A DNA stretch of 37,631 nucleotides from contig QCGN01000012.1 of NCBI GenBank assembly GCA_003279875.1, forward strand, positions 1 to 37,631, written 5' to 3'. The notes under the pieces are model-generated. The model was not told the DNA's origin, did not search any database, and worked only from the letters and a program-made list of their open reading frames with translations. The DNA is from Prochlorococcus sp. AG-388-D03 (GTDB taxonomy: Bacteria; Cyanobacteriota; Cyanobacteriia; PCC-6307; Cyanobiaceae). Below, piece after piece: positions 7,584 through 15,711 of this stretch (position 1 is its first letter; each line of letters starts with the position of its first letter). A program made the position numbers and the translations under genes.

Positions 7584-10331
7584 ATGAGAGAAACTCTTAC
7601 ATCAAATCCAGAGCTTTTTAGTGATATCAGTTGGAATCTTCTTTTATTAGGGGAACAAACTGCAAAAAAATGGGATCATAGTGAATTCAATATTGAGCAC
7701 ATTATTCATACTTTGTTCACTTCGAGTGATTTTTTTGCATTTATAGAAAAGTTATCAATAGATCAAGATACAGTTTTAGATATAACTGAGGATTTTCTGG
7801 AAGAAACCCCAACAAATGATTCAGATATTTTTACTATCGGGGAAGAATTAGAGATTCTATTAGACAATGCAAATCAAATAAAAACTCAATGGGGATCTAA
7901 TTTAATAGAAATTCCGCATTTATTAATTGCATTAGGTAGGGATTCAAGAATAGGTAATTATGTTTTTCAAGAGGGAGACCTTTCAGTAGAGCAATTAGAG
8001 GAAGAATTGAAATCTTTTCCTAATATTAGTCAAAGACAAAATTATCTTGAAAATAAAAAAAATACATCTGATAAAGATAATAAATCAATCGATAAAAGTG
8101 ACACAAGAGACGTAATACAGGAAACAAAAGCTATAAGTACTATACCGAAAAGTTCTCTTAAAATTGAAACTAAGCAGAATATTAAAGAGAATGCACTCTC
8201 TCTTTACGGAAAAGATTTAACTGATTCAGCAAAAAAAGGGTTATTTGATCCAGTTATTGGAAGAGAAGATGAAATTAATAACTTAATGAGAGTTTTATCT
8301 AGGCGTAGCAAAAATAACCCTATCCTCATTGGGTATCCGGGCGTTGGCAAAACTTCTATTGCCAAATTACTTGCTCAATTAATAGTAGAAAAAAAAGTTC
8401 CTGATTCATTAAAAAACTTAAAAATTATTTCTCTCGATTTAGGTGCATTGGTTTCTGGAACAAAATTCAGGGGTCAATTAGAAGAGAGACTCACCTTAAT
8501 ACTTACTGAACTAAAAGACTCGAATCAGGGCATTATTTTATTTATTGATGAAATTCATACAATCATTAGTTCTGATAGATCTACAGCTGACATAAGTAAT
8601 ATTTTAAAACCATTACTTACTGAAGGGGAACTCAGATGCATAGGTACAACAACCCCTGAAAAATTTCGTGAAAGTATTGAAAGAGATCAAGCATTAAATA
8701 ATTGCTTTCAAAAGATTTTAGTTAATGAACCATCAGTAGAATTAACCGCAGAAATTTTGAAAGGCATAAAAAAGAAATATGAATTACACCATGGCATTAG
8801 AATTACCGAAGAAGCAATAAATTCTTCTGCGAGACTAGCAGATCGATATATAAGCGATAAGTTCCTTCCTGATAAAGCAATAGATTTAATTGATGAAGCA
8901 GCTGCTCAATTAAAAATCGAATTTAATATTAAACCCCAAATAATTCTCAATGAAGAAAGAAAAATCTATGATATTGAAAATAAATTAAAAGATCTTTCAC
9001 CTGAAAACATTGAGGATAAAGAAAGATTATTAGAGAGAAAAGCATTAGCGACAAATAAATTGAATGACAGCATCAATAATTGGAATAATGATCAGGAAAA
9101 AATGGAACAATTAGCTTTTTTATTAAAAGAAGAAGACAGACTTATCCTCAAAATCGAAGAATTAAGGATAAAAAGCGAAGAAATAAATAATTTTGAGATT
9201 TTACATAATTTAGATAAAGAACTGAATGAAGTCGAATTTGAAATAAAAACTATTGAGAATAGTTTGAAAAAACCTCAAAGAAATAAGAAATTTAATTTTA
9301 GATATCAAGTTGAACCTGATGATATTGCTGATGTTATATCAAAAATAACTGGGATTCCTATTGCTAAAGTAGTCTCTGATGAAAGGAAAAAATTAGTTAA
9401 TTTAGAGTTGAAAATAAGTGAAAAAGTTATTGGGCAGCAAAAAGCTATAGAAGCTGTTTCATCTGCAATAAGAAGAGCGAGAGTTGGAATGAAAAATCCC
9501 AAGAGACCAATTGGATCATTCTTATTTATGGGTCCTACAGGAGTTGGCAAAACGGAATTAGCAAAATCTCTAGCATCATCATTATTTGATGAAGAGGAAG
9601 CTTTATTAAGGTTAGACATGAGTGAATATATGGAAAAAAATGCTGTCGCTAGGCTTTTAGGGGCACCTCCAGGTTATGTTGGTTATGAAGAGGGAGGGCA
9701 ATTAACTGAAGCAGTTAGGAGAAAACCTTATTCTGTAATTCTCCTTGATGAGATCGAAAAAGCGCATTCAGAAGTTTTCAACGTGCTCCTTCAAGTTTTA
9801 GATGAAGGCAGGTTAACTGATTCTCAAGGAAGAACGGTTGACTTCAAAAATACAGTTATTATTATGACCAGTAATTTAGCTGGGCAAATAATCTTAGAAG
9901 ATTCGAAGAAAATTTCTAATAATAGAGAAAATTCTGAATTAAGAAAACAAACGTTACAAGATTCTATTAATAAATCACTATCCTCCATTTTTAGACCAGA
10001 ATTTTTAAACAGAATCGATGAAGTAGTAAAGTTTGATCCACTATCAATAGATCAACTTCAAAAAATAATTCTTCTTCAAATAGACGATTTAAAGAAATTA
10101 CTTCTTGAGCAGGGAATAAAAATTAATATTGATAAAAAAGTTATCCTAAAAATTGCGAACGATTCCTATGAACCTGAATATGGTGCTAGGCCCTTAGGTA
10201 GGGAACTCAGAAGACAAATAGAAAATCCGCTAGCCTCAAAACTGTTAGAAGATAATTTTAAAAATAAAAAAAATATAACTGTAAAGATTAGTCCTTCACA
10301 AAAAGATGAGATTTTATTTAAACCTAGCTGA
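7584..10331 (+). CDS. clpB2: ClpB-type AAA+ disaggregase paralog (ClpB2)
   Basis: Hsp100/ClpB family ATPase of 915 residues, longer than typical ClpB (about 860). Order: an N-domain (about 1-145) with two degenerate Clp-N repeats; a charged linker (about 150-205) some 45 residues longer than usual; D1 with Walker A GYPGVGKT (250-257) and Walker B IDEIH (Asp321, Glu322); a coiled-coil middle domain (about 455-575); and D2 with Walker A GPTGVGKT (650-657), pore loop GAPPGYVGYEEGG and Walker B LLDEIEKAH. A middle domain and the absence of a ClpP-binding tripeptide favour ClpB over ClpA/C. D1 is odd: the paired arginine fingers of ERRFQ are replaced by NNCFQ (372-376), and the pore loop is KFRG, not KYRG. 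D2 keeps FRPEFLNRIDEVV and GARPLGR. Cyanobacteria are known to carry a second, divergent ClpB; I infer this is it. Confidence 0.88.
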   Translation: MRETLTSNPELFSDISWNLLLLGEQTAKKWDHSEFNIEHIIHTLFTSSDFFAFIEKLSIDQDTVLDITEDFLEETPTNDSDIFTIGEELEILLDNANQIKTQWGSNLIEIPHLLIALGRDSRIGNYVFQEGDLSVEQLEEELKSFPNISQRQNYLENKKNTSDKDNKSIDKSDTRDVIQETKAISTIPKSSLKIETKQNIKENALSLYGKDLTDSAKKGLFDPVIGREDEINNLMRVLSRRSKNNPILIGYPGVGKTSIAKLLAQLIVEKKVPDSLKNLKIISLDLGALVSGTKFRGQLEERLTLILTELKDSNQGIILFIDEIHTIISSDRSTADISNILKPLLTEGELRCIGTTTPEKFRESIERDQALNNCFQKILVNEPSVELTAEILKGIKKKYELHHGIRITEEAINSSARLADRYISDKFLPDKAIDLIDEAAAQLKIEFNIKPQIILNEERKIYDIENKLKDLSPENIEDKERLLERKALATNKLNDSINNWNNDQEKMEQLAFLLKEEDRLILKIEELRIKSEEINNFEILHNLDKELNEVEFEIKTIENSLKKPQRNKKFNFRYQVEPDDIADVISKITGIPIAKVVSDERKKLVNLELKISEKVIGQQKAIEAVSSAIRRARVGMKNPKRPIGSFLFMGPTGVGKTELAKSLASSLFDEEEALLRLDMSEYMEKNAVARLLGAPPGYVGYEEGGQLTEAVRRKPYSVILLDEIEKAHSEVFNVLLQVLDEGRLTDSQGRTVDFKNTVIIMTSNLAGQIILEDSKKISNNRENSELRKQTLQDSINKSLSSIFRPEFLNRIDEVVKFDPLSIDQLQKIILLQIDDLKKLLLEQGIKINIDKKVILKIANDSYEPEYGARPLGRELRRQIENPLASKLLEDNFKNKKNITVKISPSQKDEILFKPS

Positions 10332-10348
10332 TGAGTAAATCAATGAGC

Positions 10349-10377
10349 TAAAATATTATTAAGCTTTTGAAGCTTAA
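10349..10377 (+). promoter_or_regulatory. Putative secE promoter with inverted repeat at the start site
   Basis: TAAAAT at 10349-10354 is a plausible -10. It is followed by TTAAGCTT (10359-10366), a 3-base loop TTG, and AAGCTTAA (10370-10377), an exact 8-bp inverted repeat. If the -10 is right, transcription would begin inside the repeat. The repeat could instead be the end hairpin of clpB2, though no U-run follows. Confidence 0.35.
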
Positions 10378-10393
10378 ACTAAATTAGAATTTT

Positions 10394-10651
10394 GTGACAA
10401 GTCCTACAAATCAAAAACCTCTTAAAAAAGAGCCCTCTGAAATAAAAGAGCCCTCTGAAATGAAAGAGCTCAAGAAAAAGAAGAACTTTTTAACTTCTAC
10501 GTTTGATGAACTCAAACTAGTTGTTTGGCCTAACAAACAACAGTTATTTAGCGAATCTGTTGCTGTTATAATTATGGTATCCTTTTCTGCGGCAGCAATT
10601 GCATCTGTAAGCAGGTTTTATGGATGGGCAGCTTCACAAATCTTCCGTTAA
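10394..10651 (+). CDS. secE: Preprotein translocase subunit SecE
   Basis: Small membrane subunit that clamps SecY in the Sec translocon. The 85 residues comprise a hydrophilic Lys/Glu-rich N-terminus, the amphipathic FDELKLVVWPNKQQLFSESV segment characteristic of SecE (about 40-58), and one membrane helix at the C-terminus. Short single-helix SecE is the usual form outside enterobacteria. The start is GTG at 10394. The N-terminus contains an 18-base tandem duplication giving KEPSEIKEPSEMKEL. The gene stands directly before nusG, the classic order, and heads the L11-L1-L10-L12 cluster. Confidence 0.93.
   Translation: MTSPTNQKPLKKEPSEIKEPSEMKELKKKKNFLTSTFDELKLVVWPNKQQLFSESVAVIIMVSFSAAAIASVSRFYGWAASQIFR
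10430..10465 (+). repeat. Two 18-base tandem repeats in the secE N-terminal coding region
   Basis: GAGCCCTCTGAAATAAAA (10430-10447) is followed at once by GAGCCCTCTGAAATGAAA (10448-10465): 17 of 18 bases agree. The unit encodes EPSEIK/EPSEMK, so the duplication is in frame and lies in the disordered N-terminal tail. It is likely a recent slippage event. Confidence 0.85.
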
Positions 10652-10727
10652 ATTAACTAATTTTTAAATATAGATTTAATCTTATCATTTTAAAAAGATC
10701 ATTTATCCAGTTTCCAGAAAAAGAAAA

Positions 10728-11339
10728 ATGAGTAATGAATTAACAACAAATATTAGTTCCCAAAAGGCTAATACTAGTATTGCCAGATGGTATGCAGTTC
10801 AAGTTGCTTCAAGTTGTGAAAAGAAAGTAAAAGCAACTCTAGAGCAAAGGTCAGTCACCTTAGGTGTTAATAATAGAATTATAGAGATTGAGATTCCTCA
10901 AACTCCCGGAATTAAGCTTAAGAAAGATGGTTCCAGACAAACAACAGAGGAAAAGGTTTTCCCTGGTTACGTCTTGGTAAGGATGATTCTAGATGAAGAT
11001 ACAATGATGGCTGTTAAAAGTACTCCGAATGTTATTAATTTTGTTGGAGCTGAAGATGGAAGAGGCAGCGGCAGATCACGAGGACATATCAAACCTCGCC
11101 CCTTATCAAGACAAGAGGTAAATAGAATATTTAAGCGTGCCTCGGAAAAGAAAGCAGTTATCAAATTAGATCTTGAGGAAAAAGATAGAATTATTGTTAC
11201 TAGTGGACCTTTTAAAGATTTCCAGGGTGAAGTAATAGAAGTTTCGGGAGAAAGAAATAAACTAAAAGCATTACTTTCAATATTTGGGCGCGAAACTCCT
11301 GTAGAATTAGAATTCTCCCAAATCAATAAACAAAATTAA
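10728..11339 (+). CDS. nusG: Transcription termination/antitermination protein NusG
   Basis: Transcription elongation factor that binds RNA polymerase and couples it to ribosomes or Rho. It has the N-terminal NGN domain (ARWYAVQVASSCEKKVKATL, with KVFPGYVLVRM) and a C-terminal KOW domain (RIIVTSGPFKDFQGEVIEVS). Between residues about 44-70 an insertion of the type ILEIEIPQTPGIKLKKDG is seen as in other cyanobacterial NusG. Length 203 is slightly above E. coli (181). It lies 76 bases after secE and 62 before rplK. Confident. Confidence 0.97.
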   Translation: MSNELTTNISSQKANTSIARWYAVQVASSCEKKVKATLEQRSVTLGVNNRIIEIEIPQTPGIKLKKDGSRQTTEEKVFPGYVLVRMILDEDTMMAVKSTPNVINFVGAEDGRGSGRSRGHIKPRPLSRQEVNRIFKRASEKKAVIKLDLEEKDRIIVTSGPFKDFQGEVIEVSGERNKLKALLSIFGRETPVELEFSQINKQN

Positions 11340-11357
11340 TTATTATTTCTGTTTATC

Positions 11358-11380
11358 GAGTAAAATAATCATTTTAACTC
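11358..11380 (+). ncRNA. Candidate leader hairpin upstream of rplK
   Basis: In the 62-base nusG-rplK gap, GAGTAAAAT (11359 onward) pairs with ATTTTAACTC through a 4-base loop AATC, with one bulged A. L1 is known to repress the L11-L1 operon in bacteria by binding its mRNA, so a leader structure here would be sensible. I cannot show that this hairpin is the L1 site. Confidence 0.3.
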
Positions 11381-11401
11381 TCGTTTAAATTCACGAATCT
11401 A

Positions 11402-11827
11402 ATGGCAAAAAAAATCGTTGCGGTTATTAAACTAGCTCTTCAAGCTGGCAAAGCAAATCCAGCACCACCAGTGGGTCCAGCTTTAGGTCAACACGGTGTA
11501 AATATCATGGCATTTTGCAAGGAATATAATGCAAAAACACAAGAAAAAGCAGGGTTTGTTATCCCTGTCGAAATTTCAGTTTTTGAAGATAGAAGCTTTA
11601 CCTTCATAACAAAAACTCCACCTGCTTCAGTCTTAATAACTAAAGCGGCTGGAATAGAAAAAGGAGCTGGTGAATCTTCCAAAGGATCTGTTGGCAATAT
11701 AAGTAAATCTCAATTAGAGGAGATAGCCAAAACAAAGCTTCCTGATTTAAACTGTACAAGTATTGAATCAGCTATGAAGGTTATTGAAGGCACTGCTAGA
11801 AATATGGGTGTTTCAATTTCTGAATAA
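11402..11827 (+). CDS. rplK: 50S ribosomal protein L11
   Basis: Protein of the GTPase-associated centre at the base of the ribosomal stalk. The 141-residue length is exact for the family. Motifs: [20 protein letters not shown] and [18 protein letters not shown] in the N-terminal domain; the rRNA-binding C-terminal domain ends with [15 protein letters not shown]. Part of the L11-L1-L10-L12 cluster. It is also the ribosomal component needed for RelA-type stringent signalling; a relA/spoT gene is found later in this window. Confidence 0.98.
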   Translation: MAKKIVAVIKLALQAGKANPAPPVGPALGQHGVNIMAFCKEYNAKTQEKAGFVIPVEISVFEDRSFTFITKTPPASVLITKAAGIEKGAGESSKGSVGNISKSQLEEIAKTKLPDLNCTSIESAMKVIEGTARNMGVSISE

Positions 11828-11858
11828 TTTCAATTACTAACATTCACTTTTAAGGGAA

Positions 11859-11874
11859 GGTTAATTCTTTAACC
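11859..11874 (+). ncRNA. Small hairpin in the rplK-rplA gap
   Basis: GGTTAA (11859-11864), loop TTCT, TTAACC (11869-11874): a perfect 6-bp stem 20 bases before the rplA ATG. It follows GGGAA, the only SD-like purine run in the gap, so the hairpin could modulate L1 translation. The structure is short and could be chance. Confidence 0.3.
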
Positions 11875-11893
11875 GTTTGAACCCAAATATATT

Positions 11894-12601
11894 ATGAAAA
11901 AACTATCAAAAAGAATGATATCTCTATCTACAAAGATAGAAGATCGCACATATGCTCCCCTCGAAGCATTAGGTATTGTCAAGGAAAATGCAAACGCTAA
12001 ATTTGATGAGACTATTGAAGCTCATATTCGATTAGGTATTGATCCAAAATATACAGATCAACAGCTAAGAACAACAGTAGCTCTGCCTAATGGCACTGGA
12101 CAAAGTATTAAAATTGCTGTTATAACAAGCGGTGAAAATGTAGCAAAAGCAAAATCTGCAGGTGCAGATCTTTTTGGCGAAGAGGATCTTGTAGAAAGCA
12201 TCAATAAAGGCAATATGGATTTTGATTTGCTTATTGCAACTCCTGATATGATGCCAAAAGTAGCAAAACTTGGAAGAGTCTTAGGTCCAAGGGGGTTAAT
12301 GCCAAATCCTAAAGCAGGAACTGTAACTGGTGATATAGCTAGTGCTATAAAAGAATTTAAAGCGGGTAAACTAGAATTCAGAGCAGATAAAGCAGGTATT
12401 GTACATGTTCGCTTTGGGAAAGCTAGTTTTACCGAAAATGCCTTATTTGAAAATTTAAAAACATTACAAGAATCAATAGATAAAAATAAGCCTAGTGGTG
12501 CTAAAGGAAAGTATTGGAGAAGTTTTTATGTAACTTCAACTATGGGTCCTTCTGTTCAAGTTGACATAAATGCTTTACAAGATTATCAGCCTGAAAGTTA
12601 A
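11894..12601 (+). CDS. rplA: 50S ribosomal protein L1
   Basis: Ribosomal protein of the mobile L1 stalk involved in E-site tRNA release; also the usual translational repressor of its own operon. 235 residues, normal. Motifs: [20 protein letters not shown] near the start, [20 protein letters not shown], then [12 protein letters not shown], and the C-terminal [11 protein letters not shown]. It follows rplK by 66 bases. Confident. Confidence 0.98.
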   Translation: MKKLSKRMISLSTKIEDRTYAPLEALGIVKENANAKFDETIEAHIRLGIDPKYTDQQLRTTVALPNGTGQSIKIAVITSGENVAKAKSAGADLFGEEDLVESINKGNMDFDLLIATPDMMPKVAKLGRVLGPRGLMPNPKAGTVTGDIASAIKEFKAGKLEFRADKAGIVHVRFGKASFTENALFENLKTLQESIDKNKPSGAKGKYWRSFYVTSTMGPSVQVDINALQDYQPES

Positions 12602-12611
12602 CTCTCTGTAG

Positions 12612-12617
12612 TATAAT
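12612..12617 (+). promoter_or_regulatory. Probable -10 box for an rplJ-rplL transcript
   Basis: A perfect TATAAT lies 10 bases after the rplA stop. It would start an RNA near 12624, just ahead of the structured L10 leader. No TTGACA is seen at the -35 position, as is common in this kind of genome. A separate promoter before rplJ is known in other bacteria. Confidence 0.45.
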
Positions 12618-12619
12618 TT

Positions 12620-12791
12620 TAGAGCAATAATACGGCCAAAGATAGTAGGTTTATTTAGTTCCAACTAAATCATAAATCCTACCGAGGTTTCGTTTTGATT
12701 ATTTTCTTTTGGATCTAATGAATGCGGCCTCTTTCCTAAATGGACTTTGCCGCATTTCCTGCTCTTCCTAAATTACGATCCAAAAACTAAA
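12620..12791 (+). ncRNA. L10 leader (autoregulatory rplJ-rplL leader RNA)
   Basis: A 190-base non-coding gap before rplJ with two stems. Stem 1: GTAGG at 12645-12649 pairs with CCTAC at 12678-12682, and inside it TTTAGT pairs with ACTAAA, closing near 12657-12668; it is asymmetric, with unpaired bases. Stem 2: AATGCGGC (12721-12728) pairs perfectly with GCCGCATT (12749-12756). The CCTACCGAGGTT after stem 1 resembles my recollection of the conserved L10-leader core. In other bacteria the L10(L12) complex binds such a leader and represses rplJL. Position and structure support this; no covariance test was made. G+C-rich stem 2 is notable in this A+T-rich DNA. Confidence 0.6.
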
Positions 12792-13319
12792 ATGGGCCGA
12801 ACAATAGAGAATAAGCAACAAATCGTCACAGAAATAAAATCTCTGTTAGATGATTCGGAAATGGCTGTAGTTCTTGACTATAAAGGTTTAACTATCAAGG
12901 AGATGTCTGATTTGCGATCAAGATTGCAAACAAATAATGGCATTTGCAAAGTTACTAAAAACTCATTAATGCGTAAAGCAATTGATGGTAATAGTAACTG
13001 GACTGATCTTGAATCTTTACTTACAGGAACTAATGCTTTTGTTTTAATCAAAGAAGATGTTGGAGGAGCTGTAAAAGCAATCCAATCATTTCAAAAAGAG
13101 ACAAAAAAATCCGAAACCAAAGGAGCTTTATTCGAGGGTAGACTTCTCAGCGAATCTGAAATTAAAGAGATCGCAAGTCTACCTTCGAGAGAAGTATTAA
13201 TGGCAAAAATTGCTGGCGCATTAAATGGTGTTGCCACAAAAATTGCTATTTCTATCAATGAAGTGCCTTCTGGACTTGCTAGATCACTTAAGCAACATTC
13301 TGAAAAATCAGAATCTTAA
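12792..13319 (+). CDS. rplJ: 50S ribosomal protein L10
   Basis: Base of the ribosomal stalk that carries L12 dimers. I place the start at ATG 12792 ([19 protein letters not shown]), giving 175 residues, typical of the family. The frame is open upstream to an ATG at 12747, but the added 15 residues do not look like L10 and overlap the leader stem at 12749-12756. Motifs: [19 protein letters not shown] and [15 protein letters not shown]; the C-terminal helices that bind L12 end in [13 protein letters not shown]. It is 28 bases before rplL. Product is certain; start is very likely. Confidence 0.96.
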   Translation: MGRTIENKQQIVTEIKSLLDDSEMAVVLDYKGLTIKEMSDLRSRLQTNNGICKVTKNSLMRKAIDGNSNWTDLESLLTGTNAFVLIKEDVGGAVKAIQSFQKETKKSETKGALFEGRLLSESEIKEIASLPSREVLMAKIAGALNGVATKIAISINEVPSGLARSLKQHSEKSES

Positions 13320-13347
13320 ACTTCACAATTAATTATCTATTAAGAAA

Positions 13348-13743
13348 ATGACTGCAAAAACTGAAGAAATTCTTGAATCATTGAAATCCCTTTCACTTTT
13401 AGAAGCATCTGAGCTTGTCAAACAAATTGAAGAAGCTTTTGGTGTTTCTGCAGCAGCATCAGCTGGTGTTGTAATGGCAGCTCCTGGTGCTGCTGGTGGC
13501 GATGGAGACGGCGGAGCGGCTGAAGAGAAAACTGAATTCGATGTAATTCTAGAAAGCTTTGATGCTGCTGCAAAAATCAAAGTTCTTAAAGTCGTAAGAA
13601 ATGCAACTGGTCTTGGTCTTGGAGATGCAAAAGCCCTTGTTGAATCAGCACCAAAGACAGTTAAAGAAGGTATCGCGAAAGCAGATGCTGAAAACTTAAA
13701 GAAAGAGATTGAAGAAGCTGGCGGTAAAGTTACACTAAAATAG
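13348..13743 (+). CDS. rplL: 50S ribosomal protein L7/L12
   Basis: Acidic stalk protein that recruits translation GTPases. 131 residues in three parts: the N-terminal dimerisation domain ([20 protein letters not shown]), an Ala/Gly-rich hinge (about 39-58), and the C-terminal domain with [20 protein letters not shown], then [14 protein letters not shown] and a final [10 protein letters not shown]. The last gene of the ribosomal cluster: a stem-loop follows at 13759-13781 and rpoB is not adjacent, unlike in many other bacteria. Confident. Confidence 0.98.
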   Translation: MTAKTEEILESLKSLSLLEASELVKQIEEAFGVSAAASAGVVMAAPGAAGGDGDGGAAEEKTEFDVILESFDAAAKIKVLKVVRNATGLGLGDAKALVESAPKTVKEGIAKADAENLKKEIEEAGGKVTLK

Positions 13744-13758
13744 AGTATAGGTTTTTCT

Positions 13759-13781
13759 AGCCGATATTTACTATATCGGCT
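13759..13781 (+). terminator. Stem-loop after rplL (probable terminator or attenuator)
   Basis: AGCCGATAT (13759-13767), loop TTACT, ATATCGGCT (13773-13781): a perfect 9-bp stem just after rplL. The following bases are TTAAAATT, a weak U-tract, so termination may be partial, and rnhA starts only 9 bases later. On the opposite strand the stem is followed by an A-run, so it does not serve that strand better. Confidence 0.6.
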
Positions 13782-13789
13782 TTAAAATT

Positions 13790-14512
13790 ATGAATAGCAA
13801 AAAAAATATTGCAATTGAAGCTGCAACTGATGGTGCTTGCAGTGGGAACCCTGGACCGGGCGGATGGGGAGGTTTAATAATTTTTAATGACAATAGTGAA
13901 ATGGAAATAGGTGGTTCAGAACAAAATACCACTAATAATCGTATGGAACTTACTGCCGCGATAAAAACTCTCGAAAAGTTAAAAAATTTTCAATTAAAAG
14001 AAAACTTTAAATTAAGAACAGATAGTAAATATGTTATTGAGGGGTATACAAAATGGATCATTAATTGGAAGAGAAATGGGTGGAAAACAAGTGCAGGAAA
14101 ATCTGTTCAAAATTTGGATTTATGGCAAAAAATAGATGACTTAAGAATAAAAAACCTTGAAATGGTATTCGTAAAAGGTCATAGTGGGGATAAGCAGAAT
14201 GAAAGAGTTGATTTAATTGCTACAAACTATAGTAAAGGAATTCCTTTATTTAGTGAAGTTAAAAAATCACAAGCAGCAATTGACTTTTCAAAAGAAGCAG
14301 AAACTATTGAAGTTCAAAAATTATTCTCTAAAAATGAATTACTTGAAAAATTTGCTGAAAAAAAATATTTTTTAAATTCTTCTGAGTTGAATAAATTACT
14401 TGGAGAAGAAAGTTTTATTTTCATAAAAAAATATAAATTGTTTGAATGGCGTAATTGGAAATTAATTCCTAAAAATCAGAAATATTGGATAATAGAGAAA
14501 AAAAACACTTAA
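13790..14512 (+). CDS. rnhA: Ribonuclease HI with C-terminal extension
   Basis: Endonuclease that cuts RNA in RNA-DNA hybrids. The catalytic carboxylates are present: Asp14 in ATDGACSGNPGPGGWGG, the Glu in NNRMELTAA, the Asp in LRTDSKYVIEGY, and the Asp in NERVDLIA after the conserved VKGHSGD loop. The RNase H domain fills about residues 6-150. The remaining 90 residues (about 151-240) are a Lys/Glu/Phe-rich extension ending in KYWIIEKKNT that I do not recognise; E. coli RNase HI has only 155 residues. It starts 9 bases after the rplL stem-loop, so it could be expressed by readthrough, and it is followed closely by pyrD. Confidence 0.92.
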   Translation: MNSKKNIAIEAATDGACSGNPGPGGWGGLIIFNDNSEMEIGGSEQNTTNNRMELTAAIKTLEKLKNFQLKENFKLRTDSKYVIEGYTKWIINWKRNGWKTSAGKSVQNLDLWQKIDDLRIKNLEMVFVKGHSGDKQNERVDLIATNYSKGIPLFSEVKKSQAAIDFSKEAETIEVQKLFSKNELLEKFAEKKYFLNSSELNKLLGEESFIFIKKYKLFEWRNWKLIPKNQKYWIIEKKNT

Positions 14513-14526
14513 TCTTTTATATTTTT

Positions 14527-15696
14527 ATGCTTGAACAGAAAGGGATGTTTTTTAATATTTATAAGAATTTGGTAACTCCTATCCTTAAAAATGATGCTGG
14601 AATAGATGCAGAGTATCTTACAAATTTTTCCTTAAGTCTTCTAGCTTTTACCTCAAATAATAGAAATTGGCCCTTAATTAAAAGGATTATAAAGAGTTTA
14701 AATCAAGAATTTTGTGTTGTTGATAAAAGATTGCAACAAAAAATATGTGGGATAGATTTTTGTAATCCAGTAGGTTTAGCAGCCGGTTTTGATAAAAACG
14801 GTAATGCTGCAAATATTTGGAGGGACTTTGGATTTGGTTTCGCTGAAATTGGTACAGTTACTAAAATTGCTCAATCTGGAAATCCTAAACCAAGATTATT
14901 TAGATTAGCAAAGGAAGAGGCAGCATTAAATAGAATGGGATTTAATAATAACGGTGCTGAAAATCTTGTAAAAAACTTTCTAAAGCAAGGTTTTGATTTA
15001 AAAAACAATAGAAAAAATAATTGTTTGGGCATAAATTTTGGCAAATCTAAAATTACAAGCTTAACCAAAGCCACAGAGGATTATTTAACTTCTTTAAAAC
15101 TTTTAATTCCTTATTGTGATTACGCCGCTATAAATGTAAGTTCACCGAATACTGAAGGTCTCAGAAAGCTACAAGATCCTATTCTGCTTAAAGAACTGCT
15201 TAGAGAAATTAAAAATCTAGATAATTGTCCCCCTTTATTTGTGAAAATTGCACCAGATTTAAGTTATAAAGATATTGAAAAAATATGTCAATTAATAAAT
15301 GATGAGAATATTGATGGAATCATTGCTACCAACACAAGTCTAGATAGATTAGGTCTTGAACAAAGAAAGATAAAGCAAACAGGTCTATTACTTTCTGAAG
15401 AAAATGGCGGTTTAAGTGGCAGACCACTTCAATTAAAAGCAAATAAAATAATTCGTCATATTCACAATATTGATAATAATATTAAATTAATTGGAGTAGG
15501 TGGAATAGATAGTCCAGAATCTGCTTGGGAAAGAATATGTTCTGGAGCATCTTTAGTTCAAATATATACTGGATGGATATATAAAGGTCCGCAATTAGTT
15601 CCCAATATTCTTAAAGGGATCATAAAACAACTTAATAAGCACCAATTATCAAATATAAGGGAAGCTATTGGCTCAAACTTAAGATGGATTGAATGA
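14527..15696 (+). CDS. pyrD: Dihydroorotate dehydrogenase, class 2
   Basis: Membrane-associated quinone-linked enzyme oxidising dihydroorotate to orotate in pyrimidine synthesis. Signatures: NPVGLAAGFDKNGNAA for FMN and substrate, MGFNNNGAE, the class 2 catalytic Ser in INVSSPNTEGLRKLQ, TNTSLDR, GGLSGRPLQLKA and the phosphate site IGVGGIDSPESAWE. The N-terminal helical extension that binds the membrane and quinone is present, typical of class 2. I chose ATG 14527 (MLEQKGMFFN), after the rnhA stop; ATG 14545 is an alternative. A frame upstream of 14527 overlaps rnhA and is not family-like. This gives 389 residues, normal for the class. Confidence 0.95.
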   Translation: MLEQKGMFFNIYKNLVTPILKNDAGIDAEYLTNFSLSLLAFTSNNRNWPLIKRIIKSLNQEFCVVDKRLQQKICGIDFCNPVGLAAGFDKNGNAANIWRDFGFGFAEIGTVTKIAQSGNPKPRLFRLAKEEAALNRMGFNNNGAENLVKNFLKQGFDLKNNRKNNCLGINFGKSKITSLTKATEDYLTSLKLLIPYCDYAAINVSSPNTEGLRKLQDPILLKELLREIKNLDNCPPLFVKIAPDLSYKDIEKICQLINDENIDGIIATNTSLDRLGLEQRKIKQTGLLLSEENGGLSGRPLQLKANKIIRHIHNIDNNIKLIGVGGIDSPESAWERICSGASLVQIYTGWIYKGPQLVPNILKGIIKQLNKHQLSNIREAIGSNLRWIE

Positions 15697-15711
15697 AACC
15701 TAAGATATTTT

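Noticed and set aside
12747..12791. Upstream ATG extending L10 by 15 residues
   Set aside because: The residues are not L10-like and overlap the leader stem; [10 protein letters not shown] at 12792 fits the family start.
13329..13580. 83-codon open frame opposite rplL
   Set aside because: It is antisense to L7/L12; the Ala/Pro-rich stretch is the reverse of its Ala/Gly-rich hinge.
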